Shown: piece after piece, positions 9,677 to 16,905 of the stretch
Layout of the letters: every line of letters begins with the position of its first letter
How positions within the stretch are numbered: position 1 is the first letter of the stretch
NCBI RefSeq assembly: GCF_013409365.1
Contig: NZ_JACCBA010000001.1
Span: 7,440,001-7,504,000 of the forward strand
From: Actinomadura luteofluorescens
GTDB taxonomy: Bacteria > Actinomycetota > Actinomycetes > Streptosporangiales > Streptosporangiaceae
DNA: 64,000 nt
Direction of reading: 5' to 3'
Notes under the pieces: model-generated
What the model saw: only the letters and a program-made list of their open reading frames with translations
What the model was told of the DNA's origin: nothing
Database searches by the model: none
Translations under genes and position numbers: made by a program

Positions 9677-9845
9677 CGAGGTGGCCTCGGTCACGCTCGC
9701 GAACGCGTGACCTGCCCGGTGCCGCGAAGCCGGAGGCGAGCGGCATCGGGCAGATCGCGAAGCGATGCCGCGTTCGCCCAGGCTCGGTCACGTAGCGAGC
9801 CGCCAGGCGAGCGAAGTGGGCCGGGACTGTGAGAACACAGCCTAG
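9677..9845 (+). repeat. Dispersed structured repeat, copy A
   Basis: About 169 bases between two convergent genes, largely matching copies near 18.8, 56.8 and 62.2 kb. It begins with the small hairpin CGAGG-TGG-CCTCG and contains a long imperfect stem, TGCCCG.TGCCGC with GCGGCA.CGGGCA. Next comes the mini-hairpin ATCGC-GAA-GCGAT, and near the end CTGTG-TTCT-CACAG (on the reverse strand). It ends in CCTAGG, whose CTA is the stop codon (TAG) of the reverse-strand gene that follows. No coding capacity is evident. Confidence 0.8.
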
Positions 9846-10207
9846 GCGCCTTCCGCGGACAGCAGGCGCCAGGCGTGGGTGATGGACGCGGTGGACGTGC
9901 CGAGTTCACGTCCGAAGTACGTCCATCGCCCGCGCAGGCACCAGGGGCGCCCCGCGCCGTCCTGGACGTAGACCTGGAGCGGGAAGCAGGCGTCGTGCGC
10001 GCGGATGACGCCCGCCGGGTCGACCGAGGGCGCGAGACTGGGCACGCCCTCGCATCGCACGCCCAGGACGGACGTCCGCGGATCCTGGTGTAGGAGACCC
10101 CGCGTCAGGTCGTACACCAGTACGGAGATGTAGTCGGGTCCTAGCCACCTGAGGTCGGGGACCGACTCGGGTGGGGGGAACCCGTGCAGTTCAGGACCGC
10201 CGGTCAC
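9842..10207 (-). CDS. Hypothetical protein
   Basis: A 121-residue protein I do not recognise. It is soluble, proline- and tryptophan-containing, without signal peptide or membrane segment. The central part (YISVLVYDLTRGLL, then VYVQDGAGRPWCLRGRW) suggests a small alpha/beta or beta-rich fold. Codon use fits the rest of the chromosome, so it is likely a real gene. Its stop codon lies inside the terminal CCTAGG of repeat copy A. No functional neighbour. Confidence 0.6.
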   Translation of the reverse strand: MTGGPELHGFPPPESVPDLRWLGPDYISVLVYDLTRGLLHQDPRTSVLGVRCEGVPSLAPSVDPAGVIRAHDACFPLQVYVQDGAGRPWCLRGRWTYFGRELGTSTASITHAWRLLSAEGA

Positions 10208-10271
10208 ACGCGCACCGTAGCGTCCGGGTCACCTTTGCGTCACTAGTTTCCCGGCGGGGAGTTCGAAGGGA

Positions 10272-11630
10272 TCATGCGGGGCCCCGGCAGGCGGACCGCA
10301 TCGCCTCCCAGCGGGCGAGCTTGACGCGCTCCCCGCGGTCGAGGCTGCGGGCGAGGGCGATCTCGGCGGCGTCCAGGTTCAGCCAGTCGTCGTAGGTGAC
10401 GACGGGCAGCCCGCGCGACTCCAGCAGCTCCTCGATGGTCCGCTCGGGCGCCGTCCCGGCGTCCGCGAGGTCCTCCAGCAGGTTGCGGACGGTCTCGGCG
10501 GCGTCGGACTTGTTGGTCCCGACGACGCCGGACGGCCCGCGCTTGATCCAGCCGGCGACGTACTCGCGGGGCACGAAGGCGCCGTCCGGGCCGAGGATCC
10601 GGCCGCCCTCGTTCGGGACGACGAAGGACCGCTCGTCGAACGGGACGCCCTCCAGCGGGACGCTCTGGTAGCCGACCGAGCGCAGCACCATGCCGACCGG
10701 CAGCGTCTCGAACTCGCCGGTCCCGGTGACGCGGCCCGACTCGTCCAGCCGGGTCCGCTCCAGCCTGAGGCCCTCGACGCGGTCGGTGCCGAGGATCTCG
10801 GCGGGGGCGCGCCAGAACCGCACGTCGATCCGGCGGGCGCGGCCGGCGGCGGGCTCGTCCGTCCAGGCGCTCAGCACCTTGATGTTGCCGCGGACGTGCC
10901 GGTCGTTCTCGGCGAGCTCCGCGCTCGCCGGGTCGAGCTCCATGTCCCGCGGGCTGACGTGGATGCTCGCGTTCGGCAGCTCGCCCAGCTCGCGCGCCTC
11001 CTTGGTGGTGAACTTCGCCTGCGCCGGCCCGCGCCGCCCGATCATGTGGATGCGCCGGACGCGGCTGCGCGACAGCGCCTCGATCACCTGCTCGGGGACG
11101 TCGGTGTCGCGCAGCTCGGCGACCGTCTTGGCGAGGATCCGCACGACGTCGACGGCGACGTTGCCGACGCCGACCACCGCGACCTCCTCGACCGACAGGT
11201 CGAACGCGTGGTCGGCGGCGTCGGGGTGCCCGCAGTACCAGTTGACGAAGTCGGTGGCGGCGATGCTGCCGGGCAGGTCCTCGCCGGGGATCCGCATGTG
11301 CCGGTCGACCATCGCGCCGGTGGAGTAGACGACGGCGTCGTAGCATCCGAGCAGGTCGTCGCGGGTGACGTCGCGGCCCAGCTCGACGCACCCGAAGAAC
11401 CGGACCGCCGGGTTCTCCAGCACCCGCTGCAGGTACCGGGCGATCGACTTGATCGAGGTGTGGTCGGGCGCGACGCCGTAGCGCACCAGCCCGTACGGCG
11501 TCGGAAGCCGGTCGAAGACGTCCACCCGCACGTCGTCGCCGGCCTGTTTCACCAGGGCCTCGGCGGCGTAGATCCCCGCCGGGCCCGACCCGATCACCGC
11601 GACGCGCGCTGGAGATGCCATGCGCGCCAT
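10272..11630 (-). CDS. fprA: FAD-dependent ferredoxin-NADP+ reductase (FprA-like)
   Basis: A protein of about 452 residues of the glutathione-reductase-like ferredoxin reductase family (mycobacterial FprA, adrenodoxin reductase). The FAD-binding GSGPAGIYAAEAL is at the N-terminus. FDRLPTPYGLVRYGVAPDH is the family hallmark, and GVGNVAVDVVRIL near residue 155 is the NADPH site. It would pass electrons between NADPH and ferredoxins, for example for cytochromes P450. ATG codons at 11639, 11630 and 11621 are all possible and none has a clear ribosome site; 11630 is a compromise. Confidence 0.9.
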   Translation of the reverse strand: MARMASPARVAVIGSGPAGIYAAEALVKQAGDDVRVDVFDRLPTPYGLVRYGVAPDHTSIKSIARYLQRVLENPAVRFFGCVELGRDVTRDDLLGCYDAVVYSTGAMVDRHMRIPGEDLPGSIAATDFVNWYCGHPDAADHAFDLSVEEVAVVGVGNVAVDVVRILAKTVAELRDTDVPEQVIEALSRSRVRRIHMIGRRGPAQAKFTTKEARELGELPNASIHVSPRDMELDPASAELAENDRHVRGNIKVLSAWTDEPAAGRARRIDVRFWRAPAEILGTDRVEGLRLERTRLDESGRVTGTGEFETLPVGMVLRSVGYQSVPLEGVPFDERSFVVPNEGGRILGPDGAFVPREYVAGWIKRGPSGVVGTNKSDAAETVRNLLEDLADAGTAPERTIEELLESRGLPVVTYDDWLNLDAAEIALARSLDRGERVKLARWEAMRSACRGPA

Positions 11631-11686
11631 TGTGCACACCCGTCGGTCGAAAGGACACCGTGAGTCCCGTCACGGCGGGGACGGTG

Positions 11687-13174
11687 TCAGGACTTGTAGG
11701 AGATTCCCTCCGCCCGACGGCCGACCCTGCTGTTGCGGTACCCGTAGGCGGCGTAGACGACACCGCCGACGACCATCCAGGCGAGGAACCGCAGCCAGGT
11801 CTCCACCGGCAGGTTGATCATCACGAACAGGCAGGCCAGCACGGACAGGACCGGGATGACCGGCACCCAGGGCGTGCGGAACGCGCGGGGCAGGTCGGGG
11901 CGGGTGCGGCGCAGGATCACCACGGCGACCGAGACGACGAGGAACGCGAACAGCGTGCCGATGTTGACCAGTTCGGCCAGTTCGGCGAGCGGGATGAACC
12001 CGGCGAGCACCGCGACGACCACGCCCATGATGATGGTCGCGCGGTAGGGGGTGCCGAAGCGCGGGTGGACGGCCGAGAGCCAGGGCGGCATCAGGCCGTC
12101 GCGGCCCATCGCGAAGAAGATGCGGCTCTGCCCGAGGAGCAGGATGAGGACGACGGTGGTGAGGCCGACGACCGCGCCGATGCTGATGATCGTGGCGAAG
12201 ACGGGATGGCCGACGGCCTTGAACGCGTCCGCGAGCGGCGCGGCGACGCTCAGTTCCGTGTACTTCTGCATGCCGACGACGACGGTCGCCACGGCCGCGT
12301 ACAGGACGGCGGTGATGACGAGGGAGCCGATGAGCCCGATCGGCAGGTCCCGCTGCGGGCGCCGCGCCTCCTCGGCCGCGGTCGCGACGATGTCGAAGCC
12401 GATGTAGGCGAAGAACACGATGGCGACGGCCGAGAAGATGCCCAGCCAGCCGTAGCTGACCGGCGCGCTGCCGAACAGTTCCTGGATCAGTGGCGCCTTG
12501 AGGCCCTGCACGCTCGGCGTCGGCTTGGACGGCGGGATGAAGGGGTGGTAGTTGGCGCCCTTGACGAAGAACAGCCCGGCGAAGATCACCAGCAGCACGA
12601 TGGCCACCTTGATCGAGACGACCACCGCGTTGACCCGGGAGGAGATCTTGACGCCGAGGACGAGCAGCGCGGTCACCGCCAGCACCAGGCAGATGGCGGG
12701 GATGTTCACCGTCCCGCCCTCGCCCGGCGGGGCCGCGAGCGCCGTCGGGATCGTGATCCCCGCGTCGTCCAGCAGCGAGGCGAAGTATCCGGACCAGCCG
12801 ACCGACACCACGGCCGCGCCGAGGGCCATCTCCAGGATGAGGTCCCAGCCGATGATCCAGGCGGGGAACTCGCCGATCGTGGCGTAGGAGAAGGTGTAGG
12901 CGGAGCCGGCGACCGGGACGGTGGAGGCGAACTCGGCGTAGCAGAGCGCCGCGAGGCCGCACACGACGGCGGCGAGGATGAACGACAGCGCGACCGCCGG
13001 ACCGGCCTTGTCCTTGGCGACCTCGCCGGTGAGCACGAAGATGCCGGTTCCGATGATCACGCCGATCCCGAAGACCGTCAGGTCGAACGCCGACAGGTCA
13101 CGGCGGAGCCGGTGCTCGGGCTCCTCGGTGTCCTGGATCGACTGCTCGATCGACTTCGTGCGCAGCACCTTCAA
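11687..13174 (-). CDS. APC-family amino acid permease
   Basis: A protein of about 495 residues with around twelve membrane segments. The first helix has the APC hallmark VFGIGVIIGTGIFVLTG, and AFIGFDIVATAAEE-like sequence (FFAYIGFDIVATAAEEARRP) marks helix 6 and the loop after it, as in cationic amino acid transporters. The cytoplasmic N-terminus (KSIEQSIQDTEEPEH) is typical of the actinobacterial branch. I place the start at the TTG at 13174, eight bases after GAAGGGG; the GTG at 13168 is an alternative. A perfect palindrome lies about 30 bases upstream. Confidence 0.9.
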   Translation of the reverse strand: MKVLRTKSIEQSIQDTEEPEHRLRRDLSAFDLTVFGIGVIIGTGIFVLTGEVAKDKAGPAVALSFILAAVVCGLAALCYAEFASTVPVAGSAYTFSYATIGEFPAWIIGWDLILEMALGAAVVSVGWSGYFASLLDDAGITIPTALAAPPGEGGTVNIPAICLVLAVTALLVLGVKISSRVNAVVVSIKVAIVLLVIFAGLFFVKGANYHPFIPPSKPTPSVQGLKAPLIQELFGSAPVSYGWLGIFSAVAIVFFAYIGFDIVATAAEEARRPQRDLPIGLIGSLVITAVLYAAVATVVVGMQKYTELSVAAPLADAFKAVGHPVFATIISIGAVVGLTTVVLILLLGQSRIFFAMGRDGLMPPWLSAVHPRFGTPYRATIIMGVVVAVLAGFIPLAELAELVNIGTLFAFLVVSVAVVILRRTRPDLPRAFRTPWVPVIPVLSVLACLFVMINLPVETWLRFLAWMVVGGVVYAAYGYRNSRVGRRAEGISYKS

Positions 13175-13203
13175 TTTCGAGGCCCCTTCACGTCCCGGTG
13201 TCC

Positions 13204-13228
13204 GGCATACGACCGTCAGGCGTATGCC
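13204..13228. promoter_or_regulatory. Candidate operator upstream of APC permease
   Basis: GGCATACG, nine bases, CGTATGCC: a perfect 8-bp inverted repeat with 17-bp centre spacing, located 30 to 55 bases before the permease start. The spacing fits a dimeric helix-turn-helix regulator. No regulator gene is adjacent. Confidence 0.5.
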
Positions 13229-13297
13229 CGAATGTGCGCGGGTTATGATCCGCCGGAACGCGCGCATGTCCGCGACATGGGTGAACGCCGGAAAAGA

Positions 13298-13324
13298 GGC
13301 GCTCCGAACGTGGTTCGGAACGCC
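13298..13324 (-). terminator. Probable transcription terminator after fadB
   Basis: GGCG-CT-CCGAAC-GTG-GTTCGG-AA-CGCC forms a strong hairpin. On the reverse strand it is followed by TCTTTTCC, as expected for an intrinsic terminator of the fadA-fadB operon that ends at 13392. On the forward strand CCTTCTT follows. Confidence 0.7.
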
Positions 13325-13360
13325 CCTTCTTCCGGCCGGGCCGGGGCCGGGTGGCCCGGG

Positions 13361-13405
13361 GTCGGGAGGGCAGGCGTCAGGAGGGCAGGCGTCAGGAGGG
13401 CAGGG
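13361..13405. repeat. Three tandem 15-bp repeats over the fadB stop codon
   Basis: The unit GTCAGGAGGGCAGGC occurs three times in a row (first copy GTCGGG..., last copy ends in GGG). The last copy contains the fadB TGA stop (13392-13394). Because the unit is five codons long, a second in-frame TGA follows 15 bases later. Confidence 0.85.
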
Positions 13406-15473
13406 AGGCGACCCCCGGCTCCAGGAAGCGCCCGCCCGCGGCGCGCTCGGCGACGCCTGACCTGTCCAGGTACGGGGTGATGCCGCCGAGGTGGAACGGC
13501 CAGCCGGCGCCGAGGATCATGCACAGGTCGATGTCCTGCGGGGCCGCGACGACGCCCTCGTCCAGCATGATCCGGATCTCGTCGGCGAGCGCGGCGAGCG
13601 CCCGGCCGAGGACCTGCTCCTCGGTGGAGGGGCTCGTTCCGCCGGAGAAGATCTCCACGACCTCGGGGTCGAGGGTGAAGTCGGGCAGGTACACGCCGCT
13701 CTTCCCGGCCGCGACCATCTTCGCCAGGTTGTCCGACAGCGGGAACCGGTCCGGGAACGCCGCGTGCAGCGTCTCGTTGACGTGCAGCGCGATCGCCGGG
13801 CCGACCAGCCCCATCAGCACGAACGGCGGCATCGGCAGGCCGAGCGGGGCGGCGGCGCGCTCGGCGACCTCGATCGGCGTGCCCTCGTCCACCGTCTTGA
13901 CGATCTCGGCGAGCAGCCGCAGCAGCACGCGGTTGACGACGAACGCCGGGGCGTCCTTGACCAGGACGCACGACTTCTTCAGCGTCCGGCCCGCGGCGAA
14001 CGCGGTGGCCAGGGTCGCCTCGTCGGTCCGCTCGCCCCGGACGATCTCCAGCAGCGGCAGCACCGCGACCGGGTTGAAGAAGTGGAACCCGACCACCCGC
14101 TCGGGGTGCGCGAGCCCGGAGGCCATCTCGGTGACCGACAGCGAGGAGGTGTTGGTCGCGAGGACGCACTCGGCGGAGACGTACTCCTCGACCTCGGCGA
14201 ACACCTTCTGCTTGACCGACATCTCCTCGAAGACGGCCTCGATGACGAAGTCGGCGTCGGCGAACGCGTCCTTGGTGAGCGAGCCGGTGATGAGCCCCTT
14301 GAGGCGGTTGGCCTTGTCGGGGGACAGCCGCCCCTTGCCGAGCAGCCTGTCGATCTCGCCGTGCGCGTAGCCGACGCCCTTGTCCAGGCGCTCCTGGTCG
14401 AGGTCGGTCAGCACGACCGGCACCTCCAGGCGCCGCGCGAACAGCAGGGCGAGCTGCGAGGCCATCAGGCCGGCGCCGACGACGCCGACCTTGGTGATCT
14501 TGCGGGCGAGGCCCTTGTCCGGCGCCCCGGCGGGCCGCCTGGCGCGCTTCTGGGTGAGGTCGAACGCGTACAGCCCGGCGCGCAGCTCGTCGCTCATGAT
14601 GAGGTCGGCCAGGGCCTCGTCCTCGGCGGCGAAGCCCTCGTCGCGGGTGCGGTCCTTGGCCGCGGCGACCAGGTCCAGCGCCCGCGTGTAGGACGGGGCC
14701 GCGCCGTGCAGCTTGCCCTCGACGTTCCAGCGGGCCATCGCGACGGCGTCGTCCCACGCCTTGCCCCTGTCGACCTCGGGGCGCCGCACGGTGATCTCGC
14801 CCTTGAGCACCCGGGCCGTCCAGGCGAGGGACTCCTCCAGGAAGTCGGCCGAATCGAAGATCGCGTCGGCGATGCCCAGCTCGTGGACCTGCCCGCCCTT
14901 GAGCATCCGGTTCTGGGCCATCGGGTTGTCGATGACGACCTTGAGCGCACTCTCCGCGCCGATCAGGTTCGGCAGCAGGTAGGTGCCGCCCCAGCCGGGC
15001 ACGAGGCCGAGGAACGCCTCGGGCAGCGCGAACGCCGGGACGCCGCGCGAGACCGTCCGGTAGGTGCAGTGCAGGCCGATCTCGACGCCGCCGCCCATCG
15101 CCGCGCCGTTGTAGTAGGCGAAGGACGGGACGCCCAGCTCGCCGAGGCGGCGGAACACGTCGTGGCCGAGCCGTCCGATGGCCGCGGCGTCCTCGCGCCG
15201 CCGGATCATCGGGACGCCCTTGAGGTCGGCGCCGACGGCGAAGATGAACGGCTTGCCGGTGACGCCGACGGCCGCGATGTCGTCGCGCCCCGCGACCTCG
15301 TCGAGCGCGGCGTTCAGCTCGGCGAGGCCGCCAGGGCCGAACGTGTTGGGCTTGGTGTGGTCGAAGCCGTTGTCGAGCGTGATGAGCGCGAGCGTGCCCG
15401 CGCCGTAGGGCAGCGTCACCTCGCGTACGCGCGCGTGCGTGACGACCTCGTCCTTGAAGATGTCAGGGTTCAC
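13392..15473 (-). CDS. fadB: Fatty acid oxidation complex alpha subunit (enoyl-CoA hydratase / 3-hydroxyacyl-CoA dehydrogenase)
   Basis: A 693-residue bifunctional enzyme. The N-terminal crotonase domain shows FAVGADLKGVP and the oxyanion-hole stretch AAMGGGVEIGLHC. From about residue 340 the dehydrogenase begins with the NAD-binding VGVVGAGLMASQLALLFARR, followed by the catalytic-histidine segment VVGFHFFNPVAVLPLLE. The C-terminal domain is duplicated, as is usual. It hydrates enoyl-CoA and oxidises 3-hydroxyacyl-CoA in beta-oxidation. The GTG start at 15473 overlaps the thiolase stop in a GTGA, so it is coupled to fadA. Confidence 0.95.
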   Translation of the reverse strand: MNPDIFKDEVVTHARVREVTLPYGAGTLALITLDNGFDHTKPNTFGPGGLAELNAALDEVAGRDDIAAVGVTGKPFIFAVGADLKGVPMIRRREDAAAIGRLGHDVFRRLGELGVPSFAYYNGAAMGGGVEIGLHCTYRTVSRGVPAFALPEAFLGLVPGWGGTYLLPNLIGAESALKVVIDNPMAQNRMLKGGQVHELGIADAIFDSADFLEESLAWTARVLKGEITVRRPEVDRGKAWDDAVAMARWNVEGKLHGAAPSYTRALDLVAAAKDRTRDEGFAAEDEALADLIMSDELRAGLYAFDLTQKRARRPAGAPDKGLARKITKVGVVGAGLMASQLALLFARRLEVPVVLTDLDQERLDKGVGYAHGEIDRLLGKGRLSPDKANRLKGLITGSLTKDAFADADFVIEAVFEEMSVKQKVFAEVEEYVSAECVLATNTSSLSVTEMASGLAHPERVVGFHFFNPVAVLPLLEIVRGERTDEATLATAFAAGRTLKKSCVLVKDAPAFVVNRVLLRLLAEIVKTVDEGTPIEVAERAAAPLGLPMPPFVLMGLVGPAIALHVNETLHAAFPDRFPLSDNLAKMVAAGKSGVYLPDFTLDPEVVEIFSGGTSPSTEEQVLGRALAALADEIRIMLDEGVVAAPQDIDLCMILGAGWPFHLGGITPYLDRSGVAERAAGGRFLEPGVASLPS

Positions 15474-16672
15474 TTGGCGCCCTCCCAGTTCGCGTTCTCC
15501 CAGAGGACGGTTCCGCCCATGCCCATGCCGACGCACATCGTGGTCAGCCCGAACCGGACGTCCGTGCGCTCCTCGAATAGGCGGGACAGCTGGTTCATCA
15601 GCCGGACGCCGGACGAGGCGAGCGGGTGGCCGAGGGCGATCGCGCCGCCCCACGGGTTCACCCGCGCGTCGTCGTCGGCGATCTTGAAGTGCTCCAGGAA
15701 CGCGAGCACCTGCACCGCGAAGGCCTCATTGATCTCGATGAGGCCGATGTCGTCCATGGTCAGCGCGTTGCGGGCGAGGAGCTTCTCGGTCGCCGGGACC
15801 GGCCCGACGCCCATCACCTCCGGCTCGACGCCGGCGAACGCGAAGTCGACGAGCCGCATCCGCGGCGCGAGGCCGAGCTCGCGCGCGACGTCCTCGGCCG
15901 CGAGCAGGCAGGCGGTGGCGCCGTCGTTGAGGCCCGCGGCGTTGCCCGCCGTGACGTTGCCGTGCACGCGGAACGGCGTCTTCAGCGCGGCCAGGCTCTC
16001 CATCGTCGTGCCGGGCCGCGGCGGCTCGTCCTCGGTGGCCAGGCCCCAGCCCTGCTCGGCGGAGCGGACCGCGGTCGGCACCAGGTCGGGCTGGATCCTG
16101 CCGGCCGCGTACGCCTCGGCGACCTTCCGCTGGCTGCGCACGGCGTAGGCGTCCGCGCGCTCCTTGGTGATGCCGGGGAACCGGTCGTGCAGGTTCTCCG
16201 CCGTCGAGCCCATGACCAGGGCGGACGGGTCGACCAGCTTGTCGGCGAGGAACCGCGGGTTCGGGTCGACGCCCTCGCCCATCGGGTGCCGGCCCATGTG
16301 CTCGACGCCGCCCGCGATGGCGACGTCGTAGGAGCCGAACGAGATGCCGGCGCCGGTGGTGGTCACGGCGGTCATCGCGCCAGCGCACATCCGGTCGACG
16401 GCGAAGCCGGGAACGCTCTTCGGCAGCCCGGCCAGCACGGCGGCGGACCGCCCGATGGTCAGGCCCTGGTCCCCGGTCTGGGTGGTGGCGGCGACGGCGA
16501 CCTCGTCCACCCGCTCGGGCGGGAGGGACGGGTTGCGGCGCATCAGCTCGCGGATCGCGCGGACGACCATGTCGTCTGCGCGGGTCTGCGCGTACAGCCC
16601 CTTGGGGCCGGCCTTGCCGAACGGCGTGCGGACGCCGTCGACGAACACGACGTCGCGTGCGGTGCGAGGCAC
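15470..16672 (-). CDS. fadA: Acetyl-CoA C-acyltransferase (thiolase)
   Basis: A 400-residue thiolase that cleaves 3-ketoacyl-CoA in the last step of beta-oxidation. The nucleophilic cysteine is in VDRMCAGAMTAV near residue 95. The active-site histidine is in NPWGGAIALGHPLASSG, and the second cysteine is in TTMCVGMGMGG near the C-terminus, so all catalytic residues are present. It is the first gene of the fadA-fadB operon. The divergent promoter region upstream carries three similar palindromes shared with an acyl-CoA synthetase. Confidence 0.95.
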   Translation of the reverse strand: MPRTARDVVFVDGVRTPFGKAGPKGLYAQTRADDMVVRAIRELMRRNPSLPPERVDEVAVAATTQTGDQGLTIGRSAAVLAGLPKSVPGFAVDRMCAGAMTAVTTTGAGISFGSYDVAIAGGVEHMGRHPMGEGVDPNPRFLADKLVDPSALVMGSTAENLHDRFPGITKERADAYAVRSQRKVAEAYAAGRIQPDLVPTAVRSAEQGWGLATEDEPPRPGTTMESLAALKTPFRVHGNVTAGNAAGLNDGATACLLAAEDVARELGLAPRMRLVDFAFAGVEPEVMGVGPVPATEKLLARNALTMDDIGLIEINEAFAVQVLAFLEHFKIADDDARVNPWGGAIALGHPLASSGVRLMNQLSRLFEERTDVRFGLTTMCVGMGMGGTVLWENANWEGAK

Positions 16673-16759
16673 GGGTCGTCCTCCCTGGGATGGGCTCGGA
16701 TGAAGGTGTCGAGCCTCGTGCCGCCCCTGCCGGCGGCACGAGTACCCGCGACAGTGAGG

Positions 16760-16774
16760 CTACTCGCTGGTAAC
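16760..16774. promoter_or_regulatory. TetR-type operator-like palindrome, site 1 (fadAB promoter)
   Basis: CTACTCGCTGGTAAC (reverse GTTACCAGCGAGTAG) fits the TTACYNRYNRGTAA-type palindrome bound by TetR-family regulators of fatty acid or acyl-CoA breakdown in actinobacteria. It is 88 bases upstream of fadA and 23 bases from a near-identical second site. Confidence 0.55.
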
Positions 16775-16782
16775 CCTTAATG

Positions 16783-16797
16783 CTACTCGTCAGTAAC
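16783..16797. promoter_or_regulatory. TetR-type operator-like palindrome, site 2
   Basis: CTACTCGTCAGTAAC is identical to site 1 at 12 of 15 positions and lies in the middle of the fadA/acyl-CoA synthetase divergent region. The two sites sit roughly two helical turns apart. Confidence 0.55.
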
Positions 16798-16840
16798 CAC
16801 TGACCCGCCGCTCATCGCCCCGATGCCCGCCGCCAGGCCC

Positions 16841-16876
16841 TTGACACCCTTGTCCGGTTAATGACTGATGGGTAAC
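16841..16876 (+). promoter_or_regulatory. Candidate promoter with overlapping operator site 3 (acyl-CoA synthetase)
   Basis: TTGACA at 16841-16846 is a consensus -35; ACTGAT at 16864-16869 is a weak -10 at 17-base spacing. The palindromic TGACTGATGGGTAAC at 16862-16876 (reverse GTTACCCATCAGTCA) resembles sites 1 and 2 and covers the -10. A repressor bound there would block the forward promoter. Confidence 0.45.
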
Positions 16877-16905
16877 GTGACCGGAAATCACCGGAGGAGG
16901 GCACG

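Noticed and set aside
7685..9694. 669-residue open frame on the - strand opposite dxs
   Set aside because: Antisense shadow of dxs with repetitive Val/Gly/Arg composition and no domain.
13491..16148. 885-residue open frame on the + strand opposite fadB-fadA
   Set aside because: Low-complexity Arg/Gly/Val-rich product without motifs; it mirrors the high-GC third positions of the real genes on the other strand.
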